A stretch of DNA of 34,774 nt. It comes from BM714 sp964484935 (GTDB taxonomy: Bacteria > Bacillota > Clostridia > Peptostreptococcales > BM714). Below are positions 16,527 through 25,126 of this stretch, one piece after another; within the stretch, counting starts at the first letter, position 1, and each line of letters opens with the position of its first letter. The stretch lies in assembly GCA_964484935.1 (NCBI GenBank), contig CAZAFW010000018.1:1-34774 (forward strand), in the 5' to 3' direction. The translations under genes and the position numbers were made by a program. A model generated the notes under the pieces. That model was not told the origin of the DNA and made no database searches. It worked only from the letters and a program-made list of their open reading frames with translations.

Positions 16527-17711
16527 ATGGAAGGAAAATATAAAATACCGGCTGAAATGTGGGAGCCGATCGAACGTGATGAAATAGAAAATGAAAACAA
16601 GAACCTTGAATCGAAGGGCTTCTGGAGCGATGCATGGATTGGCTTCAAAAGGGGCAGACTTGCCATGGCCGGTCTTTTGTTTGTAGCGGCAGTCGTTTTT
16701 ACAGCAGTTTTGGGACCACTGTTTTTTGAAGCAAGCATGTCGGACCAAAACCTTAAATTGACAAACATACCGCCAATACTTGAAATATACAGTGTGGGCG
16801 GGGACAGTTTCGTATACGTGCACAGGGAGTACAAGCTTATCGAAGTCACCCGAAATGGTCAAATATCGGGACGGCTTTACCCCGTTGAAGACAATAAGGA
16901 TGAACGTTTCAGGACATATTCCATAAAGGGAAGCCATGTAAAGCTCGACTACTCGCCGGCTGCGAAAGGGGACGGGGAAAAGTACAAATTGACGGTGGCT
17001 GGCAGGCAGGCCTTTCCTTTAAAGAAAGTATTGAACAAAACTTACCTGTTCGGCACCGACAATCTGGGAAGGGACCTTTTCATCCGCCTTGTACACGGCG
17101 CTCGAATATCCCTTACAATTGCTTTTGCGGCAACCGTAGTCAACCTTTTAATAGGGGTGTTTTACGGAGGTATTTCGGGTTTGGCTGGAGGCAGGACGGA
17201 TGATATTATGATGAGGTTTGTGGACATGGCGAGCGCAATTCCCATGATCCTTTATGTCATACTCCTGGCGGTTGTGATAGGTAACGGAATACGATCCATC
17301 ATATTGGCCATGGGAATGGTCTATTGGGTTCACATGGCAAGAATCGTAAGGGGGCAGGTCCTTTCCCTCAAGAAGAAGGACTATGTAGCATCTGCGAGAA
17401 TATCGGGAGCCACATGGTGGAGGATAATGACAAGGCACTTGATTCCAAACACGACGGGTCCGATAATTGTGGCGATGGCCGCCATGATACCGGGCGCAAT
17501 CTTTACAGAGGCTTTTCTCAGCTTCATAGGTCTGGGAGTTCCGTCGCCGGAGGCTTCGTGGGGAACGCTTGCAAGCGACGCCGTCGATGGAATAGGGCTT
17601 TACGGATATCAGCTCTTTTTTCCGGCGGCTGCGATTTGCCTGACCATGATGGCGTTTAATTTCATAAGCGACGGAGCAAGGGACGCCATGGACCCGAGAA
17701 ATGGAAGATGA
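16527..17711 (+). CDS. oppC: Peptide ABC transporter permease, OppC type, with long outer loop
   Basis: The 394-residue protein is longer than classic OppC (about 300). The N-terminal cytoplasmic part (1-45) and the first helix (46-68) are followed by an outward-facing segment at about 69-172, before the family motif YLFGTDNLGRDLF and the remaining five helices. The coupling loop is YVASARISGATWWRIMTRHLIPN. The outer segment contains FVYVHREYKLIEV and a repeated beta-like pattern, and could touch the binding protein (inference). The ATG at 16527 follows AGGGGG by 6 bases. Together with OppB it forms the membrane channel for oligopeptides. Confidence 0.93.
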   Translation: MEGKYKIPAEMWEPIERDEIENENKNLESKGFWSDAWIGFKRGRLAMAGLLFVAAVVFTAVLGPLFFEASMSDQNLKLTNIPPILEIYSVGGDSFVYVHREYKLIEVTRNGQISGRLYPVEDNKDERFRTYSIKGSHVKLDYSPAAKGDGEKYKLTVAGRQAFPLKKVLNKTYLFGTDNLGRDLFIRLVHGARISLTIAFAATVVNLLIGVFYGGISGLAGGRTDDIMMRFVDMASAIPMILYVILLAVVIGNGIRSIILAMGMVYWVHMARIVRGQVLSLKKKDYVASARISGATWWRIMTRHLIPNTTGPIIVAMAAMIPGAIFTEAFLSFIGLGVPSPEASWGTLASDAVDGIGLYGYQLFFPAAAICLTMMAFNFISDGARDAMDPRNGR

Positions 17712-17727
17712 ACCGGAGGTGTGATGC

Positions 17728-18747
17728 GTGTCTGAAAAACTGCTTGAAGTAAAAGGGCTGCAAACCAAGTTCTCCACACGCTTCGGCGAGGTAAAGGCTG
17801 TAAGGGGAATAGACTTTGAGGTTGAAAGAGGCGACTCTATAGGCATTGTGGGCGAAAGCGGAAGCGGAAAAACCGTTACGGCTCTTTCAATCATGCGGCT
17901 GATAGAAAAACCTGGAATTATAGAAGGCGGTCAAATACTGTACCGCGGCGAGGATTTGCTTAAAAAGAGCGAAAGGGAAATGGAAAACACAAGAGGTAAA
18001 AAGATATCCATGGTTTTTCAGGACCCGGCAACGTCCTTGAATCCGGCTTATACAATCGGCAACCAAGTTATAGAGACAATAATAAGGAACACGGCTTTGT
18101 CACGGCTGGGCGCGGCGATGCTTGCGGAGGAACTCCTCCGTGCGGCGGGGCTTTCGGAATCAAAAAAAAGTATGAAGCAATACCCTCACGAACTTTCCAC
18201 GGGAATGAGGCAAAGGGTTGCTATTGCAATGGCTCTTTCGGGCGAACCCGATTTGCTTATTGCAGACGAGCCGACAAGCGCTCTAGATGTTACATTGCAG
18301 GCAAAGATACTGAAGCTCTTTGAAAAAATAAAGAAGGAAAAAGAATTGTCAATGATAATAATAACCCACGACCTGGGGGTCGCAGCCGAGGCATGCAATA
18401 AAATACTGATAATGTACGGAGGGCTGATAATGGAAAGCGGTGATGCAAAGGATGTTTTGACAAATCCCATGCATCCTTACACAAAGGGCTTGCTTGGATC
18501 AGTTCCCGGAATGAGATCGGATTCCGGGGCAAGATTGAGCGCCATAGAAGGCAGCCCTCCCGATCCCACAAAACCGGTCCCGGGATGCCCTTTTTCAGAG
18601 AGATGCCCGCATGCGATGAAAATATGCGGATTGATGATTCCTAAATTCTACAAAACCGAAAATGGAGGCCGGTCCATGTGCCACCTGCTTCATGAAAACG
18701 CCCCCAGGCACTCTGTGGAGGAACTTTTGGGAGGGGGCAGACTATGA
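17728..18747 (+). CDS. oppD: Peptide ABC transporter ATPase, OppD type
   Basis: The 339-residue ATPase has Walker A GESGSGKT, a Q-loop in VFQDPATSLNP, Walker B LLIADEPTSALD, the switch histidine in THDLG, and the C-terminal oligopeptide domain with its cysteine cluster (CPFSERCPHAMKIC) that may hold an Fe-S centre. The ABC signature, normally LSGGM in this family, reads LSTGM (156-160). The start is GTG at 17728, 8 bases after GGAGG; an ATG just before it runs into a stop. It works as a heterodimer with OppF, powering peptide uptake. The last bases overlap oppF by 4. Confidence 0.94.
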   Translation: MSEKLLEVKGLQTKFSTRFGEVKAVRGIDFEVERGDSIGIVGESGSGKTVTALSIMRLIEKPGIIEGGQILYRGEDLLKKSEREMENTRGKKISMVFQDPATSLNPAYTIGNQVIETIIRNTALSRLGAAMLAEELLRAAGLSESKKSMKQYPHELSTGMRQRVAIAMALSGEPDLLIADEPTSALDVTLQAKILKLFEKIKKEKELSMIIITHDLGVAAEACNKILIMYGGLIMESGDAKDVLTNPMHPYTKGLLGSVPGMRSDSGARLSAIEGSPPDPTKPVPGCPFSERCPHAMKICGLMIPKFYKTENGGRSMCHLLHENAPRHSVEELLGGGRL

Positions 18748-19712
18748 AAAATTTAGAAAAAGATTCTGTGCTGCTTGAGGTGAAAAGTCTCGAAAAGACC
18801 TTCCGGCAAAGAAAGGGCGGAGGAGACACCAATGCGCTCAGGGGTCTTTCCTTTAAAATACTGAAAGGCCAAACATTCGGTCTGGTGGGCGAATCCGGAT
18901 GCGGAAAGACGACTGCCGCCAGAACAATCATAGGCATACACAAGCCTACAGGCGGAGAAATATGGTTTGACGGAAAAGAAATAGGAAAGATGGACGAAAA
19001 AGAAATGAAGCCACTAAGGAAAAGAATGCAGATGATATTCCAAGATCCTTCCGGGGCATTGAATCCCAGGATGAGAATTTGCGATTCCATAAGAGAGCCG
19101 CTCGACATACAAAACATAGGAACTGACAGCAACAGGATAAAAAGAGTCGAAGAGCTGCTTGAAATTGTGGGGCTTTCGAGCAAACACGCAATGAGGTACC
19201 CCCATGAATTTTCAGGGGGGCAGCGCCAACGCATAGGAATAGCGAGGGCTTTGGCCCCGGAGCCCGAATTCATAATTTGCGACGAGCCCTTGTCCGCGCT
19301 CGATTTGTCGGTGCAGGCGCAGACGGTAAATATGCTCGAGGACCTTAAGAGGGACGCGCAGCTTACATATTTGTTTATAGCTCACGACCTTTCCATGGTA
19401 AAACACATATCCGACAGGATAGGTGTAATGCATATGGGAAGAATGGTTGAGCAGGCCGATTCAGACGAGCTGTACGCCAATCCGGCGCATCCCTACACCA
19501 AGGCCCTGCTTTCATCGATGCTTCCGCTCGATGCCGAAAAATACTCGATCAATGTGCATGAAGATGACGAAGGCCTTCTAGAGGGCATTTGCCTCAAAGG
19601 TTGCGGATTCAGGAAAAAATGCCCGTTGGCCAAGGGTATTTGCGCGGAGGAATTTCCTGAAATGAAAAATATTGGAGGAGACCATTATTGCGCATGCCAC
19701 GCGCTGGATTAA
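18744..19712 (+). CDS. oppF: Peptide ABC transporter ATPase, OppF type
   Basis: The 322-residue ATPase has Walker A GESGCGKT, Q-loop IFQDPSGALNP, a normal FSGGQ signature, Walker B FIICDEPLSALD and the switch histidine in AHDLS. Its C-terminus has the oppF/dppF cysteine motif (CGFRKKCPLAKGIC, then HYCAC). It forms the second half of the ATPase pair; because OppD has an altered signature, the two nucleotide sites are probably not equivalent. It starts with ATGA overlapping the oppD stop, a sign of coupling. A gap of 95 bases then leads to the binding-protein gene. Confidence 0.95.
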   Translation: MKNLEKDSVLLEVKSLEKTFRQRKGGGDTNALRGLSFKILKGQTFGLVGESGCGKTTAARTIIGIHKPTGGEIWFDGKEIGKMDEKEMKPLRKRMQMIFQDPSGALNPRMRICDSIREPLDIQNIGTDSNRIKRVEELLEIVGLSSKHAMRYPHEFSGGQRQRIGIARALAPEPEFIICDEPLSALDLSVQAQTVNMLEDLKRDAQLTYLFIAHDLSMVKHISDRIGVMHMGRMVEQADSDELYANPAHPYTKALLSSMLPLDAEKYSINVHEDDEGLLEGICLKGCGFRKKCPLAKGICAEEFPEMKNIGGDHYCACHALD

Positions 19713-19723
19713 ATGCGCAGTTT

Positions 19724-19807
19724 GCTTCATGAAGCTTGAAGATTGCAACAGATTCATATAGAATGTGTAGTATAGAATGTTGAAGAATCCATAGGGAGGA
19801 CACCGCT
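19724..19807 (+). promoter_or_regulatory. oppF-oppA gap with possible promoter
   Basis: The gap holds a 12-bp palindrome GCTTCATGAAGC (19724-19735), a duplicated TATAGAATG motif, and TTGAAG about 15 bp before the first TATAGA. A separate promoter for the binding protein is plausible, since these lipoproteins are usually made in excess, but no standard element is convincing. AGGGAGG (19793-19799) is the ribosome binding site for the TTG start. Confidence 0.3.
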
Positions 19808-21427
19808 TTGTATAAAAAGAAAATACACTTGATTTGCGCCATGGTTTTGGTGCTTGCATTTTCAACAGGTTGCTCGGGAAATGTAGAGGAACCTGAAAAA
19901 GAAGCCACTGCAAAAGAAGTCATAAAGGATATGAGTGTAAGAAAGGCCCTTTCTTTGGCCGTAGATAGAAATGCCATAGTGGAGGAAGTCACCAAAGGAG
20001 GCGAAATGCCCGCAACAGGATACATTCCATTTGGTGTCCACGACTCGAAAGGAAATGATTTCAGGGAAATGAGCGGTGATTTCGGAATAGACCCGACAGG
20101 AGCCGATACGGAAGAAGCCAAAAGGCTGCTGGCGGAAGCCGGTTTTCCTGACGGTGAAGGATTCCCGACCATAGAAATACTTTACAATACAAACGACCAG
20201 CAAAAAGCTGTAGCCGAAGCCATACAGGAAATGTGGAAGCAAAACCTCAACATAAACGCTACAATAGCCAACCAGGAGTGGGGAGTATTCATGGAAAACA
20301 GATTCCAGGGAAACTTCGAAATTTCCGCAGGGGCATGGTTCGGAGACTATTCCGACCCCATGACATTCCTGGAAATGTACACATCCTACTCTGGTAACAA
20401 TGTGGCATTCTGGAGCAATGAAGAATTCGACAAAGCCGTTGAAGACTCAAAAATCATGCATGGAGCCGAACGCGACGAAAAGCTTTACAAAGCCGAAGAG
20501 CTCATGATGGGCGACTCCATCGTTATGCCGCTCTTTTACTATACAAGCCCCCTAATGGTTCAAAACAGGGTTTCGGACTGGGAATACACAAGCATAGGGC
20601 AATGGTATTTTGGCCATGCCGAAACAGACGACGCAAGGCTTGTATGGAACCTTTCAGCAGAGCCCGACACAATTGATCCGGCTTTTGTCAGTTCGAAAGA
20701 CGGAGGTCACATAGTCAACAACACCTTCGAGGGTCTGATGAGGGAAATAGATGGAGAGTATGTGCCTGCAATGGCTGAAAGCTATGAGATCTCCGATGAC
20801 CAAACGACATACACATTCCATTTGAGGGATGCTGCCTGGTCGGACGGAAAACCCGTGACGGCGCATGACTTCGAATACGCGTGGAAAAGGGCAATGAGCC
20901 CCGAAGTGGCATCATGGTACGGCTACCAGATGTTCTATATAAAGGGCGCAATGGAATACTATGAAGGTTCGGGAACAGCAGACGAAGTTGGTATAGAGGT
21001 GATTGACGAGCAGACTCTAAAGGTTGAGCTCGCGGGACCTACGCCTTACTTCCTCGAACTCACAGCTTTCTTCACATATATGCCTGTAAGGGAAGACATA
21101 GTTGAAAAAGATCCTGAGGGGTGGGCCCAGAACCCCGAGCTTTCAGTGACAAACGGACCATTTGCCCTTTCAGACTACAAATTCGGCAGCATGATGCTGA
21201 GGGCAAATCCGGAGTACTGGAACAAGGACTCGGTCAAGCTCGAAGAGATAGAAGTTCTCATGATAGTGGACGAATCCACACAGCTTGCGGCGCTTGAATC
21301 CGGGGAAATCGACGTTATAGAAACTGTCCCCAACCAGGAGATAACAAGGCTCCTGCTCGAAGACGACAGATTCCAGATAAGACCGGCGCTCGGAACATAC
21401 TTCTACGTGTTCAATCTTCAGGAATAG
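19808..21427 (+). CDS. oppA: Peptide-binding lipoprotein OppA, circularly permuted
   Basis: The protein has 539 residues, the usual OppA length, but in swapped order. Residues 1-22 are a lipoprotein signal ending LAFSTGC (the -3 Ser is unusual). Residues 42-271 match the C-terminal half of OppA: VRKALSLAVDRNAIV, EMPATGYIP, EAKRLLAEAGFPDGEGFP, AIQEMWKQNLNIN, SDPMTFLEM and IGQWYFGHA. A short ETD linker joins directly to residues 276-536, the normal N-terminal half: RLVWNLSAEPDTIDPAF, NNTFEGLMREIDG, TYTFHLRDAAWSDGKPVTA, APTP-like PTPYFLELTAF and the hinge strand GTYFYVFN. The gene stops three residues later. In Bacillus subtilis OppA, as I recall it, that hinge strand leads on into the RKAL segment. 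The linker shows no leftover signal peptide, stop or ribosome site. TTG start, 8 bases after GGAGG. It should deliver peptides to OppBCDF. Confidence 0.93.
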   Translation: MYKKKIHLICAMVLVLAFSTGCSGNVEEPEKEATAKEVIKDMSVRKALSLAVDRNAIVEEVTKGGEMPATGYIPFGVHDSKGNDFREMSGDFGIDPTGADTEEAKRLLAEAGFPDGEGFPTIEILYNTNDQQKAVAEAIQEMWKQNLNINATIANQEWGVFMENRFQGNFEISAGAWFGDYSDPMTFLEMYTSYSGNNVAFWSNEEFDKAVEDSKIMHGAERDEKLYKAEELMMGDSIVMPLFYYTSPLMVQNRVSDWEYTSIGQWYFGHAETDDARLVWNLSAEPDTIDPAFVSSKDGGHIVNNTFEGLMREIDGEYVPAMAESYEISDDQTTYTFHLRDAAWSDGKPVTAHDFEYAWKRAMSPEVASWYGYQMFYIKGAMEYYEGSGTADEVGIEVIDEQTLKVELAGPTPYFLELTAFFTYMPVREDIVEKDPEGWAQNPELSVTNGPFALSDYKFGSMMLRANPEYWNKDSVKLEEIEVLMIVDESTQLAALESGEIDVIETVPNQEITRLLLEDDRFQIRPALGTYFYVFNLQE

Positions 21428-21492
21428 AATTCCGTTGCAGCGTTACAGATGTCTTGTCATGCGCGACATGCAATCGATTTAGAATGAAATTG

Positions 21493-21523
21493 CCCCTCGA
21501 AACTTTTATGTTCGAGGGGTTTT
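21493..21523 (+). terminator. Terminator of the opp operon
   Basis: CCCCTCGAA (21493-21501) pairs perfectly with TTCGAGGGG (21511-21519) around a 9-base loop, followed by TTTT (21520-21523). It closes the opp transcript about 65 bases after oppA. Confidence 0.88.
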
Positions 21524-21560
21524 CCATGGTTAATTTTCGGTGACAATGCGCTCTGCCTGA

Positions 21561-21589
21561 TTGACTGCGACTGCATCGAATGATATAAA
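21561..21589 (+). promoter_or_regulatory. Strong promoter of the amidase gene
   Basis: TTGACT (21561-21566) and TATAAA (21584-21589) are separated by exactly 17 bp, each one base from consensus. Transcription should start near 21596, giving a leader of about 34 bases to the ATG at 21630. Confidence 0.8.
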
Positions 21590-21629
21590 TGGAATGAGCA
21601 ACCAACAAAAAGAGAAAGCGGGGATAGAG

Positions 21630-23717
21630 ATGATGAGAAAAAGAACCCTTTTAATAATAGCTGCCATAATTCTTCTGGCTTCCATATCATCATTCGGAGC
21701 CAGAAACTACGAAAGCGGAACAATCATTCTTACCGATGCGGTGACAGGCGAGGAGTTCGAGGTCGGAACAGTAAACGTCATGATGAGCGGGCAGGATGTA
21801 ATTTCAGATGTACCCGCAGTCAATTTCAAGGGAAGGACTCTTGTACCGGTAAGGTTCATAACCGAGAGCCTTGGGGCTAATGTTTCATGGAATCAAGGGG
21901 CAAAAGAAGCGACAGTCACAACAGACGAAAAAACAATAATAATTGGAATAGACAGGTCGACGGTCACGGTAAACGGCGTAAGGAAAACCCTGCCTGACGG
22001 GATACCCGCAAAGCTTCTAAATTACGGCGGCAGCGCAAGGACCATGGTGCCAATAAGGTTCATGTCGGAGGAGCTGGGAATGGACGTGGGATGGATAGAT
22101 GAAACCAAGACAGCTACCATAAACAAGCCTGCTCAGTCCATAACAGGCATCTCATTCGATGGAAGCAAAAAATTTCCCGAGCTGCTGATTGAGTCGACTG
22201 GTGAGATAGAAACAAATTCATACATACTCGAGGGGAGCGCAGTCGGCGACCGCGACAAGCTTGTAATCGACATACCCAACGCCGAGTTCGCAATAAAGGA
22301 TCCCAGGCTGCTTGTTTCCGCCAATCAGGCGGAGCTCAGTATTTACGAGGACGGAATCATAAGGGCCAGAGCTTCCCAGTTCGACGTCAATCCACTTGTC
22401 ACAAGGATAGTGGTGGACATGAACGATCGGCGCGGCTATGAAACGGAATACAACAAGGCATCAGGAATAACAACATTTAGGTTCATAAATTCCATCGAGG
22501 ATATAGGAGTAGAGGAAATATACAACTCAGAAGCCGTCATAATAAAGACAGGGGAAGAGCCTGCAATAGCAAACATAATGCCGCTGGAAAACCCCAAGAG
22601 ATACGTTATAGACATAATCAACTGCCTTCTGCCGTCAGGCTCGGAGAGCATTGATGTGGATGCGGAAGGAATCAGGAGGATAAGGGCGTCACAGTACGAT
22701 GCGGCTGCCGATTACGGACCGGGTGAAGCCGTTTCGAGGATAGTTGTGGACTTGGACGAAAGCATAGACTTCGAGAATATATACTTCGAGATAGTTGAAA
22801 ACGACCTTTACGTATACGTATCGGGGAATCCGCTCGGAGGTATAAACTACGCAAAAGAGGATGTCAATTTCGCCACACTGACAATAAGCACCCAGAAGAG
22901 CCAGACCCACAGCGTCAGCTACTCCAGCGGAAGCAGAATTCTCACGGTAAAAGTGCCAAAGAGCATACTGGAACTCGAAAGCCTGGATCTTCCCATAGAA
23001 GACACTCTCATCGAGACCATGGAAATAGACGCCTCAAAGAGCGGCTACAACTATTTCAAAATCAAACTTGCCAAGAATGTCGAGTACGAGGACGTATCTT
23101 TATCGGGCGGCGAAAATGAGATAATCATAGCCTTCGAGAACAATGCAATAAAGAACTCCATACACAAGAACACCCTCATAGTGCTTGACGCAGGCCATGG
23201 AGGAAAAGACCCGGGAGCCACAAGCCCGACATACGGACTCAGGGAGAAGGATGTTGTGCTCGATGTCTCGGAGAGGCTGTCCAAGCTTCTTGAGAGGGAA
23301 GGCTTCAAGGTCTATCTGACCAGGGACTCGGACAATTACGTAGGGCTCTACAACAGGGCCGAGATAGCGAACGAGCTTGACGCCGACGCCTTTGTCAGCA
23401 TACATGCAAACGCACACTCCCGCACTGCAGTTTCGGGGGTCGAGGTTCTTTATTATCCGGATACCGACGGAAGAAACAACAAGAGCTTCGCACGGACAAT
23501 TCAGGACGCCCTCGTTAACGAGCTGGGGGCGGTAAACCGGGGCATAGTAAGCCGGCCAAACCTGGTAGTGACGCGTGAAACCGAAATGCCCGCAGTCTTG
23601 GCCGAAATAGGTTTCCTGACGCACATAGGCGGAGAAGAAGAGCTTCTCAAGACATCGTCATACCGCGCCAAGTGCGCAGAGGCTCTCTATCAAGGCCTCA
23701 TGGACTACTTCAAATAA
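21630..23717 (+). CDS. N-acetylmuramoyl-L-alanine amidase with stalk-like N-terminal domains
   Basis: The protein has 695 residues. A signal peptide or anchor occupies 1-23 (RKRTLLIIAAIILLASISSFGA). Residues 40-160 are a copper-amine-oxidase-like N1 domain with the paired RTLVPVRFITESLGA and RTMVPIRFMSEELG repeats. Residues 170-480 hold two or more AMIN-type beta domains that bind cell wall. The last 185 residues are an Amidase_3 zinc domain: H in LDAGHGG, E in LREKD, H in SIHANA and the catalytic E in LAEIGFLTH. It cuts the bond between muramic acid and the stem peptide outside the cell, in cell division or wall turnover. GGGG (21620-21623) lies 6 bases before this ATG; a second ATG follows at once. 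It has its own promoter. Confidence 0.93.
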   Translation: MMRKRTLLIIAAIILLASISSFGARNYESGTIILTDAVTGEEFEVGTVNVMMSGQDVISDVPAVNFKGRTLVPVRFITESLGANVSWNQGAKEATVTTDEKTIIIGIDRSTVTVNGVRKTLPDGIPAKLLNYGGSARTMVPIRFMSEELGMDVGWIDETKTATINKPAQSITGISFDGSKKFPELLIESTGEIETNSYILEGSAVGDRDKLVIDIPNAEFAIKDPRLLVSANQAELSIYEDGIIRARASQFDVNPLVTRIVVDMNDRRGYETEYNKASGITTFRFINSIEDIGVEEIYNSEAVIIKTGEEPAIANIMPLENPKRYVIDIINCLLPSGSESIDVDAEGIRRIRASQYDAAADYGPGEAVSRIVVDLDESIDFENIYFEIVENDLYVYVSGNPLGGINYAKEDVNFATLTISTQKSQTHSVSYSSGSRILTVKVPKSILELESLDLPIEDTLIETMEIDASKSGYNYFKIKLAKNVEYEDVSLSGGENEIIIAFENNAIKNSIHKNTLIVLDAGHGGKDPGATSPTYGLREKDVVLDVSERLSKLLEREGFKVYLTRDSDNYVGLYNRAEIANELDADAFVSIHANAHSRTAVSGVEVLYYPDTDGRNNKSFARTIQDALVNELGAVNRGIVSRPNLVVTRETEMPAVLAEIGFLTHIGGEEELLKTSSYRAKCAEALYQGLMDYFK

Positions 23718-23792
23718 TAAGGGACAGACATTTTTGAGTCCAAAGCTGTGCATAAGGCTAGATCTCAAGAGATAAATACAGAAAACGAAGAT

Positions 23793-23830
23793 GGCCCCGG
23801 ATTGCCGGGGCCTGATACTGAGTGGCAATC
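23793..23830 (+). promoter_or_regulatory. Two mutually exclusive hairpins before the DUF401 gene
   Basis: GGCCCCGG (23793-23800) pairs with CCGGGGCC (23805-23812). The overlapping GATTGCC (23800-23806) can instead pair with GGCAATC (23824-23830). Only one can form at a time. No T-run follows the first, so it is not a standard terminator; it may be the 3' end hairpin of the amidase message or a leader switch. Confidence 0.35.
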
Positions 23831-23854
23831 GATGGAAAATGAAAGGAAAGGCAA

Positions 23855-25126
23855 ATGATACTTATCAAACTTATTGCGGCACTTGCCGTAGTGATATTTT
23901 TATCCAACAAGAAAGTCAATCTTGGAATAGCTTTGACAGTTGGGGCTTTGCTTGTGGGAATAATGGCAGGCAAAACGCCGCTTTGGCTTGGCAAAACCGT
24001 TTGGGGTGCTGTTAGCAGCCCTTTCGCCATAGAGCTTGCACTTATCATAGTCATGATAACTATTCTCGGGCATGTGATGAAGGAACTGGTTGTTCTGCAG
24101 CGTATGGTAGCCGGGTTCGAAGGGGTTCTGAGAAGCACAAAGCTTACAATTCTTATAATACCTGCCATAATGGGTTCTTTTGCCGTTACGGGAGGAGCTC
24201 TGCTTTCATGCCCTATTGTGGACGAGCTTGGAGAAAGGCTTTCAATCTCAAACGACAAAAGGGCTGCCATAAACCTCATATACAGGCATATTTTCGGCAT
24301 GTTCATTTTCCCGTTTTCCGCATCTTTCATAATGGCTTCAAGACTTGCTGAAATATCGGCGGGATCCTTCATACTCATGTTTCTTCCCATAACTGCATTC
24401 ATGCTCGTTGCGGGATACTTCCTGTTTCTGAAAGGTATAAAGGAACCTGAAAAAAAGCCCTTCAAATGGATGTTTTACGGACAGTCCGTGAGGGAGCTGC
24501 TTCTGTATTCATCGCCGATTTATACGAGTTTGACCATGGCTCTGGCCTTGAATATGCCTTTTTACGTTTCGCTTGCAATAGGGATAGTTCTGACCATGCT
24601 TATCTTCAAGCTTTTGGTTGAAAAAAGCGTTTCCTATAAAGCAGGGGGAGGAGCCGCATACAGCTTGGCCGATTTCATAGGGCTTGCGTGGAAGGGCGTA
24701 AGGCCGGGAATGGTTGCAGCGGTAATGGGCATAATGGTTTTTAAAGGAGTCATAGAGGGTATTGAAGAAATACCGGAGGTGCTTGAGGCTATAATGGATG
24801 CAGGCATTCCGATAGAAGCGGTCATAATCGTATTCGGCTGGCTTGTCGCCTTTGCCTCATCGTCCACACAAGGGACGATAGCCCTTCTTTATCCCATAAT
24901 ACTTCCTTTGGCGGAAACAGAGGCAATAAAAGAGCTCTACGTAATGCTCATATACATGTCGGGCTTCATGGGCTATTATGTTTCCCCGCTTCACATGTGC
25001 CAGGTTTTGACGCTTCAGTATTTCGAGGTCGATTCAAAAGCTTTGTACAGGAACTATAAAATAATCTTGCCGGGAGCCATGGCCCTTGCCATGCTAATAT
25101 ATGTTGTAAAGAGAGGATTGATATGA
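23855..25126 (+). CDS. DUF401-family integral membrane protein
   Basis: The 423-residue protein is almost entirely hydrophobic, with about ten membrane segments. The pattern fits the DUF401 family of uncharacterised transporters: an N-terminal helix pair, the conserved TGGALLSCPIVDELGERL segment, the HIFGMFIFPFS segment, and the STQGTIALLYPIILPLA and GYYVSPLHMCQVL re-entrant-like motifs near the end. The inner repeat and re-entrant loops resemble ion-driven carriers of the IT superfamily, so it may move a small organic anion; the substrate is unknown. AGGAAAGG precedes the ATG. The stop overlaps the start of rph (ATGA), so it is read together with a tRNA-processing gene, which does not hint at its substrate. 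Confidence 0.82.
   Translation: MILIKLIAALAVVIFLSNKKVNLGIALTVGALLVGIMAGKTPLWLGKTVWGAVSSPFAIELALIIVMITILGHVMKELVVLQRMVAGFEGVLRSTKLTILIIPAIMGSFAVTGGALLSCPIVDELGERLSISNDKRAAINLIYRHIFGMFIFPFSASFIMASRLAEISAGSFILMFLPITAFMLVAGYFLFLKGIKEPEKKPFKWMFYGQSVRELLLYSSPIYTSLTMALALNMPFYVSLAIGIVLTMLIFKLLVEKSVSYKAGGGAAYSLADFIGLAWKGVRPGMVAAVMGIMVFKGVIEGIEEIPEVLEAIMDAGIPIEAVIIVFGWLVAFASSSTQGTIALLYPIILPLAETEAIKELYVMLIYMSGFMGYYVSPLHMCQVLTLQYFEVDSKALYRNYKIILPGAMALAMLIYVVKRGLI

Noticed and set aside
16142..16849. Long minus-strand open frame opposite oppB/oppC
   Set aside because: A shadow of the two permease genes; no ribosome binding site and no recognisable domain. The same applies to the other long antisense frames, for example 17148-17894 and 23758-24465.
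19808..21427. oppA as a frameshifted or truncated pseudogene, or two fused partial genes
   Set aside because: The frame is open throughout, total length equals a normal OppA, both halves are complete and non-overlapping, and the linker is short and in frame. A circular permutation explains all this better.
23718..23750. Third copy of the GGGGACAGTCCCC palindrome, from AAGGGACAGAC after the amidase stop
   Set aside because: Only a short stretch is similar and it lacks the complementary arm.
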